A stretch of 64,000 nt of DNA from Adiantum capillus-veneris (lineage: Eukaryota; Streptophyta; Polypodiopsida; Polypodiales; Pteridaceae), in NCBI GenBank assembly GCA_014529385.2, contig CM043944.1:58642268-58706267 (forward strand), in the 5' to 3' direction. This document shows, piece by piece, positions 25,608 through 36,248 of this stretch. The position numbers were made by a program, and so were the translations under genes. Position 1 is the stretch's first letter. Each line of letters opens with the position of its first letter. The notes under the pieces are model-generated. The model ran no database searches. It was not told where the DNA came from and saw only the letters and a program-made list of their open reading frames with translations.

Positions 25608-26833
25608 ATGGAGGCCCAGCCCCAAATGTCCGGATATCCTCTTTTCTTTGGAGAGCCTAGAGAGGATGCAAACTTATTTTTAGCAAATTTCAAGATATCT
25701 TGCCGTATCAAGAGGATAGTAACTAATCAAGAACGTGTAGAAATGTTTGAAGTGGTCCTTAGGAAAGATGCTAGCACTTGGTTTGACTCTTTGCCTAAGG
25801 AAGTTAAAGGGAATTACACAAAAGTTGTGAATCATTTCAAGAGACACTTCTTTGATCCCTAACACACTTAAAAGCTATGGCAAGAAATATTTGAAGTGGT
25901 CCTTAGGAAAGATGCTAGCACTTGGTTTGACTATTTGCCGAAGGAAGTTAAAGGGAATTACACAAAAGTTGTGAATCATTTCAAGAGATACTTCTTTGAT
26001 CCCCAAAACACTCAAAAGCTATGGCAAGACATTGTTTCTCACAAACAAAAAGACTTAGATGACTACTACATGTATAAACAAGAGTTTCTACGTATTTGGG
26101 TTGTATGGGTGAGAAATATTGCTAACCCTAGTGATGGTGCAGAGTTCCTAAAGAAGGAGAGGTTCATAGTCGATCTCTTTCCCACACTCAAGCTAAAAGT
26201 TGAGGTGGGTGCGCCTGCTACCTTTGATGCAGCTAAAACTAGGGCTGTTGAGAAGTATAGAGACCTCAAGTGCCTAAGGGGAGAGGTTCCAATAGAGAGT
26301 CCTAGACCTAAGGGAAAATTGCAAGCATCAACATATAGAGAGATTACTGAGGTAACAGCGGAGGTAATTGAAAAGTTAAATGAATCTTTAAGTAACTTGT
26401 CAATTCACGTTGCACAAACTGTAGGTCCCAAGGGACAAGCGAAGAAGTCAGAAGAGCGACAAAGCCACCACGACCTAGGAGAGTCTTGCAATGTTGGAAT
26501 TGCGGAGAGTCTAGACATGGGATGTATAATTGTCCTTGGCGTCCTTGGCCCCGTGGGGAGCCAGGGAGACCTAACTTGAATTACCCAGTGATGAATGAAA
26601 ATGAAGGAACTAGTCAACAACCATGGCTTCTACAAAGGCCAAATGGAGCAAGACCACCTCCACAAGGAGTGGAAGCAGTTGCACCTTTGCCAGACCCAAA
26701 TGTGCATGTGGTAGAGGTGACAAATTCCAATGAGGTGGACATGAAAGCAAATGGCATTAAGCATGGCCGTGGAAAAGGTAAGGAGAAAGAAGGAGTCACG
26801 TCACAAAGTGACCATGGACAAAATATCCATTGA
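25608..26833 (+). pseudogene. Gag of the gag-only element, with tandem duplication and frameshift
   Basis: Starts at ATG 25608 (MEAQPQMSGYPLFFGEPRED). A gypsy-type capsid core is visible (ASTWFDSLPKEVKGNYTKV). A 144 bp segment is tandemly duplicated (25746-25889 and 25890-26033). This keeps the frame, but copy one carries two TAA codons (25860 and 25869) where copy two has CAA. A frameshift near 26450-26470 precedes the CCHC knuckle CWNCGESRHGMYNC (about 26489-26530). The C-terminus is Pro-rich then basic (GRGKGKEKE) and stops at 26831-26833. No pol follows. Particle assembly and RNA binding are the expected roles by family. Confidence 0.88.
25746..26033 (+). repeat. 144 bp tandem duplication inside gag
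   Basis: TTTGAAGTGGTCCTTAGGAA occurs at 25746 and 25890. The two 144-base units are nearly identical over their whole length, so the duplication is recent relative to the LTR divergence. Confidence 0.96.
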
Positions 26834-27922
26834 CCTAACCATAAAAGGCACCTCACCTGAAGATATCTGCATGGTAACTCTCTCTCTCTCTCTCCTTAAA
26901 ACTCTAGTTTCACCTTATCTACCATCAATAATGCTCTCTTTTGAGCCCACATCCATGACTCAAGCACACAACGAAGGCCCGAAATTTTTTGATATTAAAA
27001 AAAAATCATAATCTTGATTTGTTAGATTGTAAATTAGGATTTTCAATAATCTTAATGAGGGGTCTCCAACCTATAAATAGACCCCTCTCCTTCTTGTAAA
27101 ACAACCTGCAATATCTCACATAGCACCCGAACACTCTATGCGTGAGAAGAGACTTAGGTGTAGCAACCACTTTGTGAGCTTCATTTTGGGTGTGAGAGAA
27201 GCTTTCAAGCTACACATTACAAGTGAGAGAGCGTGAGTTAAAAATCTCAAAGCTAGTATTTTATATGCTCCTCCATCATCAATAAATTGAGCTTTGGTGT
27301 ATCAAAGATGTGAATCGACATTCAAATATTCATCCTTCCACTTGTGCAGTACGGTTTGTTGAATTCAAGGTGACTGGTGTATTATAAGTTTTTATCATTT
27401 GATCTTATTTGAGAGAGTGTCTTAGTGTGTTTTCATTGCCAATTTTATGTCCATTGTAAGAGGGTATTGTGGTGAGAGGTCTCCCACACCTTAAGACAGT
27501 GTGTGTGTGTGTGTTGGCAATGTTTAGCATTCACTAAGCATTGAGTGAGTTTTGTACAAGATCTATCGATAGCATCATAATGAACCATCTCCATTTACAA
27601 GTCACAAATAAGGTACTACACAAGATCCATTCCTCTCTCTCTCTTCCCTTTGTTCTAACTCTCTTTAGTCTATTTTTTGTGTGTCTTGGTGTGAGGTTGC
27701 TTGTGTGTGGTTTTGTGGTGCATCTTCTTGGTTGTGACAAAATCTCTGTTACGTCATAGTTCGCATACCATAACTAGGTGGTGCCCCTATCTTGTTTGGG
27801 TTTGGCTGTTGGTTTTTTGTTGTGTTGTGCTTGTGGTTGCCTGAGCCCCAATTGAGCAGCACGAGATCCTTGAGGGGTGTTTAGAGGTCGCCTCTCTTGT
27901 TGCCCACCCAGGACCGCCTTAG
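26831..27922 (+). repeat. Right LTR of the gag-only element
   Basis: Direct repeat of the left LTR with TATAAATAG near 27072, AATAAATTGAGC near 27284 and a GT run at about 27500. Its CT run is much shorter than in the left copy. Similarity ends in the GCCTTA/GCCTCA block at about 27922. Confidence 0.88.
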
Positions 27923-27989
27923 TATGTTTGCAATGTATGACTCATGGCTTTCTAAATTTTTGGATGACCACTCACAATCTTTGTTGGTT

Positions 27990-28745
27990 GTAGTATAAGT
28001 CACACACAACGACACACAATGGACTCTCACTCAAGGAAAGGGTGGAACAGATCGACAAGATGCATTTTACAAAAGATTAAGGAATTGTGGGAAAATTCAA
28101 ACACTCTAGTTGACGACTGTCCTCTGATGGAGATCCTGTGGTGGTGGTAGAACTCACTTACTTTGGGACCCTATAAGAGATTTTGAGGATCAATTATGGA
28201 GGATTTTTTGTGGATTTCTTCGACGTGCAATGGTTCAAGATAAACATGGAGGGTTGCAATGCTACTGTGCACAATGGAGAGTGAGGTTTCCTTGAGGTGG
28301 ACTCAACCAAAAAAAGGACCAACCTTCGAGATAATTTCGTACTACGCGAGCATTGTGAACAAGTGAGTCTGTAAATATCTAACATCCAACTTTAGAGGAC
28401 CGGTGGTCTAGAAGCACTTATGTAAGTTATGTGGCTCTTGCACGTGATATTTCAGCCTACAAATTCTGCACCAAAACTGGTGGTATGTCATAGAGGTATC
28501 CCCTCGTAGTGCACGGCCGTATGAGGGCTACCGTGTATCAATCACAATGTCATCAATGGAGGAGATTGAAGAGGATGATGATTCGGAAGCCATTGAGGTG
28601 GTGTCGGACAAGCTTGGCGTTGCTACTCTCTATGGGATGCATGCAGAGGAACTCAAAATGAAACGGAGGACATGTGCCTAAATGAAGATCTCTATATAGA
28701 CATAGGGAGTTATGCTGAGTTATGTGAGGATGAGAGAGAGACTTC
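27990..28745 (+). pseudogene. CACTA transposase C-terminal remnant (DUF4216-like)
   Basis: A frame from about 28126 to 28383 reads VELTYFGTL, then a YGGFFVDFFDVQWFKIN core, GFLEVDSTKK and REHCEQV. This layout, with an F/W-rich strand followed by a conserved 'CEQVF'-type end, matches the DUF4216 domain found at the C-terminus of plant CACTA (En/Spm, TNP2-like) transposases. Two in-frame stops occur. Acidic sequence at 28550-28650 (EEIEEDDDSEAIEV) would be the tail. No catalytic part remains. The domain call is from memory and is moderate. Confidence 0.55.
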
Positions 28746-28940
28746 TTAAAGCCATAGACATTGTGTCTGAGCAATTTTTCTCCTTTTTATAATATAAATT
28801 GTATTTACATGGAGTTTTTTCCATTCTTGTCTCTATGCTATACTTGTGAAATTTAAATTGTGATTAATCAAATTATAACTTGTTCGGATTTTCTTCTCCA
28901 TTCACCATTAAGATTTAATGTTTGTGTATTTAATGCACGT

Positions 28941-29943
28941 ATGGATGATGATCAATTTCTTTCTTCCTTGGACCTCGAAGAGAGGAGGTGGTACAACGAC
29001 CGCCATTTCTCTAGAGCACCGTCGTGTCGTTCCACTCCTTCAACGTCTCCCTCTGCTTCAGAGCAATCAATGCGCTTTGAGAGTTCAGTGTTGCCTAGAT
29101 GATCTACACACTCTTCTAGCCATCAACGCTCTAGCGGTGGCGGTGGTGGTGGCCGTTGCTGTGGAGGAGCCGCCGCCAATGCTTCGACATCGCCTCCTAG
29201 TCCTCAAGTCTCCTTACCTACTCTTCTTTACCCATCCCCAGCCAGCCATGTCATTGCCATCTACTCCAGGTTTTGCGTGACTATTGGCCGTTCTTATGGC
29301 TACACACCACTCGCTACTCCTCCGAGAGTCACCGAGATCGACACTCCTCGCTTTGGGACCCAAAATCCAGTGGAGACGCCAATCGTCCACACCCCCATTG
29401 AGATGCCACTCGAGCCGCCACTCAAGACTCTTGCCGAGACACCCAACTTCACATGTCACAGGCGCGAGGGCTTGACGTACACGATCGACATCAACAGTAA
29501 CATCATCTTGAATGAAAACGGCAAGAATGTGATCTCGTGCATGTGGGGCCTTTGCTCTTAGGTGTTTTGGCACTATATACTAAACACCTAGAGTGAAGTG
29601 CCAAATAAATTAAAAGATAGAGTCATCAGCATGCTTCGTGACGAGATTCTCGTGTTAAGTCAGGATGAGCACTTCAATGAAGACTAGATGAAGGTGTTGA
29701 TGTGCGAATACTATAAGTACAAGCGTTCTACAGTGAAAAAAGCAATAAAGCATGGGTGGAATAGGCCAGATTGGCTAGCCATAGAAGATTGGAAGAATGC
29801 AAAGGTAGTAGCACGCGAGAATCTTCACAAGTGGAAGCAACAATAGGAAGTAGTCAAAGCGGGAGTAGCGGCAAGGAGCTCAAACCACTTGGGGATCGAC
29901 GAGTGGGCATCATTTGAGGCTGACTTTGTAAGTGTTTTTGCAT
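28941..29943 (+). pseudogene. Second CACTA-associated ORF remnant (Transposase_24-like)
   Basis: A single frame is readable from ATG 28941 (MDDDQFLSSLDLEERRWYND) through a Ser/Gly-rich low-complexity part (SSGGGGGGRCCGG) to a helical basic domain (NKLKDRVISMLRDEI, KRSTVKKAIKHGWNRPDWL, EDWKNAKVVARENLHKWKQQ). Stops lie near 29100, 29559, 29589, 29685 and 29844, with no frameshift. The basic domain resembles the plant Transposase_24 family that accompanies CACTA elements. Gypsy C interrupts the region at 30000. The frame is clear; the family name is an inference. Confidence 0.5.
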
Positions 29944-29999
29944 TCCTTTTCAGGTTTGGTAGTTATGCGTAGTTGTACTTTTAAATTTGAACACAACGT

Positions 30000-30859
30000 T
30001 GTTGGGCGCATTTCTGACACCCCGTTTTTTGTAAATTTGTACATATGGACATGACGCCCAATCTCAAAAGGGCGTGTGGGATTTCTTTTTGTGGGTTTTT
30101 TAGCTTGCTTTAGCAAGCACATGTACATGCACTGCAAGTCGCTAGTCTAGTGACAACTGTCGGGCTACTGTAAGTGCCCGTGAGTGAGTTTTTTGAAGTG
30201 AGCCTTGTATATAACTAAAACTCATGTAAAAACTAAAAAGATTTCAGCCAAAGATAAGAAATTTGCAGGTTTTAGCTCATTGTGGCTTCTTGATGCTTTT
30301 GCATGCATGTTTTTGCCCCGACTAGCCTTCTCTACGTGTAGTCATGCTGGGACAGCTTTCTGTTCACGTCAATTTTGCTCATGGCGGCATATGGAATAAA
30401 ATTTGGTCATCTACATCTTTCTCGCTAGCCATTTTTCAAGCTTTAAAGTTCCCCAATTGGAGTTGTGCTCATCAAGTTACGACTAGTTCTCTGCAGGGTT
30501 ATGGCTATGGTAGCATAGTGGCAAATTGTGTGCTGACAGAATTGGAGGGCATGTATGTATGAATTGTGGAATTGATATTAAAGTTGTGCGTTTGTGATGT
30601 TTAATTGTGAAAGGAGAGGCTCTTGTCTTCATATGCATTGGTCAGCGTGTGCTGTAAATCCATGCTTTGGCAGGGTTTTGCTCCTATGTGACATAGTCTC
30701 TTGGGTGGGCGACGGCTAGTAAACTCCCAAGGGTCTACTCCTATTGGGCTTGTGGTGTTTCAAAGGGATTTTTCAAAGCTTTTGCTGTCTTGTAGTTCTC
30801 TTTCAACGCTCTTAGGTGACATTGCCATAGAGGTGTTTCACTTTGCTTGTTTCCCAACA
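30000..30859 (+). repeat. Gypsy C 5' LTR (860 bp)
   Basis: TGTTGGG...CCCAACA. A TATATAA-type promoter candidate lies at 30209-30215. The R/U5 part shares long identical runs with 36249-37183. Confidence 0.95.
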
Positions 30860-30865
30860 GTGTTT

Positions 30866-30883
30866 TGGTGCCCCCACGGAGGA
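30866..30883 (+). promoter_or_regulatory. Gypsy C primer-binding site
   Basis: TGGTGCCCCCACGGAGGA lies six bases after the LTR and differs at one base from the site of the gag-only element (25007). Confidence 0.85.
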
Positions 30884-30922
30884 ATCGCTTCAAGTTACCT
30901 TCATTTTACAGGTTTTGAAGAC

Positions 30923-32134
30923 ATGGAGTTTAATTTTCCGGAGTTTAGTGGGAAATCAAATGAAAGTTCCAAAGCTTTCATTGAGAGGATGGAGTTTGCT
31001 TGCCTTCTTACTGACAAGCAAGACCCAACGTTGGTGCTACGAATCTTCTACTTTTGTTTGAAGGGAGATGCTAGGGAATGGTTGGAAGGCTACGAAAAGG
31101 AGCTAAAATCAGCCCAACCTCCTCAAGTTATGACTTATGAAATGGTAAGGCATGATTTTCTTACACACTTTCAATAGGTGGAAGACCCACAAAAGGTATG
31201 GCAGTCTATTCAAGGCTTAGTACAAGATGAAGGCCAAACCATAGAAGACTTTGTCAAGGCATTCAATGCGTTATGAGCAAAGTGGTGTACATCTTTGGGG
31301 GCTGAAATTACTCCAGACATGTTGAATAAGAATAGGTTTCTTGCAAGCCTGAGGAGTAACCTACGCTTGAAGGTAGAGCTTAAGCAACCAAGGACCTTTG
31401 AGGAGGCAATTGAAATTGCAAAGAATAAAGAGTGGAAAGCAGAGCATCTTCATCAACTTGGAATCAATGTCGACCCAAAGCTTGAAGTTAAAGCGGTAGA
31501 GCAACCAAGGGTCCTCATCAGGGAGCCAAGTTATGATCAACAAGCTTATCATGATGTGAATTCCTTTCGCAAGGAGATGCAAGAGGTTGTAGGTCTTATG
31601 AAGAATCTTAGTGTGCATATGATGGGAGGTGGAAGAGGTCAAAGTTATGGATATGGACGTGGTTATGGAAGCAATGAGGGTTATACAGGTGGTAGAGGAA
31701 GAGGCATGGCTGGAAGAGGGAATATGTTTCAATGCTACAATTGTGGTGAATGGGGTCATAAAAGCCCTCAATGTGACAAGACAAAGAGAATGGGTGGCGA
31801 CATATTTTCTCTTCCTCCACAAATTCCTTCTCGAGGTCAAGATTATGGTATTGAGATTAAAGGGGAAGCAGGACCAAGTGGATTGACAGCAGAAGAGAAG
31901 GGCAAAACAAAAGTGGTAAGCATAATCCTTTTGGAGAAGAAAGAGGATGATTTGGGAGCTATGGTCATGCCTGTAGGTAAGAGGGTTACAAGAGATCATG
32001 ACATGAGTGATGCAAGTCCCAGCCATAAAAGAGGGAAACAGGTACACGTAAAGAGAAGAAGAAGAGAAAGCCCAGGAAACATTACAATGCATCCAAATTT
32101 CCTTTGGGATGAGGGCAACCAAATTATAGTTTAA
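30923..32134 (+). pseudogene. Gypsy C gag
   Basis: Starts at ATG 30923 (MEFNFPEFSGKSNESSKAF), soon after the primer site. The capsid core has DAREWLEGYEKEL, followed by NRFLASLRSNLRLKVE. A Gly/Arg/Tyr-rich RNA-binding stretch (about 31626-31720) precedes the CCHC knuckle CYNCGEWGHKSPQC (about 31732-31773). A basic segment near the end (KRRRRESP) is followed by a stop at 32132. Two in-frame stops (TAG 31175 and TGA 31274) break an otherwise continuous frame. An unfinished linker continues in another frame to the protease. Confidence 0.92.
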
Positions 32135-32609
32135 GGGATGATTTTGTGGGTAGAAAGGTTGATGTTACCTTTGGGCAACTCATGGAGATGTGTCCCAAGT
32201 TAAAGAGGCAATGGAAGCACGTAGTCAACCCATGAAGAAGGATCCTACAAGGGGGTCAATGAGAGTCCTATCTTTGAATGAGCTACCTGATATATGCCCT
32301 ACTATGGATGGATGGCATAAGAGGAAGTGCATTGGAGAGGTTTATATTGATGGAGGTGCACAGGTATGTGTTATTACTCAAGCTGGTGTATCGAAGTTGG
32401 GACTCAACATGGTGAAGAATTCAGGTTTTTGCATAAATCTTGCCAACCAATCAAGGGTGAGGTGCTTGGGAGTTGTAAAGTACTTGGAGGTGGATGTATT
32501 TGATGTTAAAGTGCTAGTAAATTTCCATGTTATGCCCGTAGGTATTGGTGCTTTCCCTCTCATCCTTGGAAGACCATGGTTACGGGAAACCAAAGCTATA
32601 CAGGATTAG
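32122..32609 (+). pseudogene. Gypsy C linker and aspartic protease
   Basis: A linker (NYSLRDDFVGRK, VTFGQLMEMCPKLKR) is followed after a frameshift by the protease frame at 32190-32609. The flap-side and catalytic region reads VYIDGGAQVCVIT and the distal hydrophobic-Gly motif reads LILGRPWL. The active-site triplet is D-G-G rather than D-S-G or D-T-G. Gypsy I shows the same second-position glycine, so this may be a lineage feature rather than a mutation. Confidence 0.8.
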
Positions 32610-32663
32610 GGACATGGTACCATCACTCTCTACAATAGAAGGGGTGATAAGAAGAGGTTTGAC

Positions 32664-33032
32664 ATGGATAGCAAGCAATATTTGGATGCTGATTTTGATG
32701 AGAAAAGTGATGAAGAAGAGTCCTCAAGTGAAGAAGAAGACAATGGGGATGATGGCAGTGAAGTGGAAGATAGTAGCGATAGTGATCTAGATGTTTCCTC
32801 CTTGTTTCTTGAAGAAGAGCATGATGAGAAACAAAGATTTATTGGCCTTATGGATAATGAGGATATCTCGGGTCCTTATGAGAAAATTGAAGAGCTGATG
32901 CAACCCAAAGTTCAACCTAATGTCAAACAGGAGCTGATACAAGGTATGTTGTCTCCCGACTTGACTAGTCATGAGAAGGGTGAGTACCTACATGATACAA
33001 CAATTTCCCCATTTATTCATCACTTCTTATGA
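32664..33032 (+). pseudogene. Gypsy C acidic linker between protease and RT
   Basis: A frame rich in Asp, Glu and Ser (DEKSDEEESSSEEEDNGDDG and beyond) occupies about 50 residues, followed by LTSHEKGEYLHD. Such acidic spacers precede reverse transcriptase in some plant gypsy elements. No enzymatic motif is present. Confidence 0.65.
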
Positions 33033-33039
33033 GGAAATT

Positions 33040-34225
33040 AGAGGCTTTAAGGGAGAGGAAATCCGCATTCCAATCAAGGAAGGAGCTCAGCCCGTACGCC
33101 AAAAGCTAAGAATAATGGGACAGGTACAACTTAATGCTTTAAAGGAAGAGGTAGACAAGCTTCTTGAAGCAGGTTTCATATGTCCGCCCGGTGAACACTG
33201 CAGAATGGGTGATTTCTATTGTTGTCACACCCAAGAAGGATGGAAAGTGGAGGATATGTGTTGATTTTAAGCCTCTAAACACAGCCATGAAGAGGGATCC
33301 ATACCCTCTTCCTTTCATAGATGACATACTTGATTCTATTGCAGGGCATGAGAGGTATAGCGTATGTGATGGATTCTCTGGATATTTTCAGCTCACCTTG
33401 GATTTGGAAGATCGAAATAAGACCACATTTATCACGCCATGGGGATGCTTTTGTTATTGTGTGCTTCCTTTTGGTCTTATGAATGGCTGTGCGTGGTATC
33501 AAAAGCGTGTCAACAAGGTGTTCTCTCCCTTTCTTGGCAAGTTTGTGAAGGATATTATTGATGAATTTTGTGTTTATAGCTCTAGAAAGGATCATTGTGC
33601 AAAGCTTGGGATGGCATTGAAGAAATATGATGAAAGTGGAGGTCAACTCAACCCAAAGAAGTTTCATCTTGCTCAACCAAGAGTGAAGTTTTTGGGGCAT
33701 ATGATCTTAGAGAATGGGATTGAAGCGGATCCTAACAAAGTGAAGGCTTTGGTGCTCCTCCCATTACCTAAAGATACAAAGCAACTTTCTACTTTTATTT
33801 AAAAAGTGAAGTATATGGCAAGGTTCATTCCTTTGTCCTCTCAACTTCTTTATCCTCTACGACAAGTAGCAAGGTTGGATCCTCTACAATGGACAAATGA
33901 ATGTGAAGAGGTTTTTCAAGGTATCAAAGAGGTTCTTGGTTCTCTTCCTGCTATGCAAGATCCTAATTGGGATAAGGATTTTTATGTGAATCCATCAGTA
34001 GGTGAGGATGCTATTGGAGCTATGCTTATTCAACGAGGTAACAATTCCTACTACATGAAGCCTATTTATTGTGCTAGCAGGGTGAAGCTAGAGGTGAAAA
34101 GAGGCTATACTGAGGTGGAGATCATTATGGTAAGCGTGATTTATGCATGTAGAAGGTTTAGGAACTACCTTCTCCTAAACCATTCACATTCCTCACTAGC
34201 TACACTCTTCTACCTCAATTGGTGA
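33040..34225 (+). pseudogene. Gypsy C reverse transcriptase and RNase H
   Basis: N-terminal RT blocks start near 33040 in another frame. The main frame (33164-34225) has VVTPKKDGKWRICVDFKPLN, DPYPLPFIDD, GFSGYFQ and PWGCFCYCVLPFGLMNG. The catalytic position reads IIDE (33554-33565) instead of the expected F/Y-x-D-D, so the second catalytic aspartate is now glutamate. The RT is followed by the thumb and connection segments and an RNase H-like region (PIYCASRV...YTEVE). A TAA near 33800 is the only stop in that stretch. Confidence 0.92.
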
Positions 34226-34671
34226 ATAGCCCTACTTTGTCAAAGAGGTTCATGAAGTGGATTGTGGAGATACAAGAATTCCAATTCTCTTTTCTTGTTA
34301 AGGAGAGTACAAGGGCTACATTGTATGATTTGCTTACCTATAAGGAAATCCCCCTTCTTCTTAAGGAGGATGCAGTGAAGAAGCAACACATGGAAGCTCC
34401 TGACATAGACAATGCCTATCTATTGTTTTTTGATGGGTCTTATAGGAAAGCACATGGTGAAGCTTCAAGAGGTGTGGTATTTTATGATCCTCAAGGTGCT
34501 TTGGTAACTAAAAGGATTTTGAAGCTTACGGCACAAAGCAACAATGAAGCTGAGTATGCTACTTTGGAGAAAGGTCTCAACCTTTGCCTTGAGCTTGGCA
34601 TCCGTCGTGTGAGGGTAAGAGGTGATGCTCTTTTGGTGGTTAAGAAAGCACTTGGGGGTGTGGCAAAGTAA
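34219..34671 (+). pseudogene. Gypsy C archaeal-type RNase H
   Basis: A second RNase H fold follows the tether. It shows LLFFDGSYRK for the first aspartate, SNNEAEYATLEKGL for the glutamate and VRGDALLVVK for the next aspartate. These are the D-E-D positions of the archaeal-type (RNH-I-like) domain acquired by Tat-lineage gypsy elements. The reading frame is intact over the domain. The dual RNase H order supports the clade assignment. Confidence 0.85.
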
Positions 34672-36221
34672 GAATCCAAGGCTAAAAAATATGTGTTTTC
34701 AAGTGAAGAATCTGCTTAAGCATTTTGAAGCTTGGAGTTTAAGGCATGTGGACAGGTCTCAAAATGAAGAAGCACATGGTGCAGCGCAAGCTTCAATTGG
34801 GCAATTGTATGTGATAAGGGCTGATTCTCCTCTTTATTTGGGAAGGGAAGCTTTAGAGAGGGAGGAAGAGTTTCTACAAACAGGTATGCTTCCATCAGGG
34901 TTGGAGAAGCCAAAAAAGTACGCCTTCCTACGTTGTGCCAAAAGGTATGTGCTACTTGGTGATGCCTTGTACATGAAGGGGGCTGATCTTGTGATGAGAA
35001 ATGTGCCTTGGAAAGAGGAAATTTAAAAAATTTTAGAGGATAATCATGAGGGTTCTTGTGGTGGTCACTTTGCTTCAAAAATCACTTTGCATAAAGTCTT
35101 GCAAGAGGGTTATGTGTGGCCAAGTGTTCAACGTGATGTTCATCATTGGTGCAAGTCTTGTAAAGAGTGTCAAAGCATGGAAATAGGGTTCTCAAATGAG
35201 AAATTAGAGGCACCATTGTGGCTTATGATGTGTTTGATAAGTGGGGTATTGATGCAATAGGTCCTCTACCTATGATAGCTAGAGGCAAATGTTACATACT
35301 TATTGTTGTTGACTATCTATCCAGGTGGCCGAAGCCAAAGCTGTTAAGCACATCACGAGTAAAGATGTTTCCTTATTCATATATGAAGATATTTGCTGCA
35401 AATTTGGCATGCCATTGGAGTTACTTTCTGACAAGGGTCTAGGTTTCAGGGGAGAGTTGGTGGATTATCTATGTGAAAAGCTTCACGTGCATCGCAGGTT
35501 TACTACTCCATATTATCCCCAATGCAATGGCCTGAATGAAAGGTTTAATGGAGAGCTCATAAGGATGCTTACAAAGATGACAAGAAACAATGTGAAGACA
35601 TGGGATTGAGAGCTACCTTGCGCTCTATGGGCTTATAGGACTGCCATCAAATCAGGTACTGATTTTTCTTTCTTCCATCTAGTTTTTGGCAAAGAGGCTT
35701 TACTTCCTATTGAGGTGGAGATACCAACCTTGAAGATGATGCTAAAGCTTGAAGAAGATCCCAAGGATGCATTCAACGAAAGAATTTTATATTTTCAATG
35801 TGTACAATTGGATAGGGTGTTAGCTTTTGAGCATTATGAGCAAGTCTTGAAGAAGAATCAAGCAAAGGCAAATGAGAAGGTAAAGAACAAGGACATCAAG
35901 AAGGGTGACATGGTGCTTCGTTACAATACTAATCTTGATAGAACTTTTCAAAAGAAATTTCAAATCAAGTGGAAAAGTCCTTTCTTGGTCTTAAGCAGCT
36001 TTCCAAATGGCACATATCAAGTTGCGGACTTGGATGGTGCCCCACATAAAGCACGTGTGAATGGCTACAGGTTGAAGAAATATATTGCAAGGTTGATGAC
36101 TCTGATTGAGGATGAGCCTTCTTTTGAAGAATTTTCTGATCATATTTCTAATGATGAAGATGAAGTGAAGACTCCCTCATGTGGTTTAAAGGATCTCTTT
36201 TGTGCTTCTGATCATGAATGA
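34672..36221 (+). pseudogene. Gypsy C integrase
   Basis: A linker (to 35026) precedes the HHCC zinc domain (35030-35180), which shows HEGSCGGHF and CKSCKECQ. The catalytic core starts near 35218 (DKWGIDAIGPLP, VVDYLSRW) and shifts frame near 35325. The second aspartate block is LSDKGLGFRG and the glutamate block is NGLNERFNGEL. A TGA at about 35607 splits core and C-terminus. The C-terminal region (35715-36221) is basic then acidic and ends DHE at 36221. No chromodomain is present, consistent with a non-chromovirus. Confidence 0.9.
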
Positions 36222-36248
36222 TCTAGCAGGCTGGGCTGTGGCAAACTA

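Larger units (their letters stand above)
23879..27922 (+). mobile_element. Gag-only LTR retrotransposon (TR-GAG-like, non-autonomous)
   Basis: Two direct repeats of about 1.1 kb (23879-25002 and 26831-27922) enclose a primer-binding site and a gag with zinc knuckle, but no protease, reverse transcriptase, RNase H or integrase. This matches the published class of non-autonomous plant elements that keep only gag. The stop of the gag frame falls at the first bases of the right repeat, so either the element naturally ends there or an internal deletion removed pol. No target duplication was found and the outer ends are uncertain by tens of bases. The primer site matches that of gypsy C, a candidate helper. 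Confidence 0.85.

Noticed and set aside
29910-29971. GTAAGT...TTTTCAG pattern suggesting an intron
   Set aside because: Too short and unsupported by an exon on the far side. The site lies at the edge of a decayed frame just before gypsy C.
31361-32122. 253-residue minus-strand frame
   Set aside because: It is the antisense shadow of gypsy C gag, which has clear domains on the plus strand.
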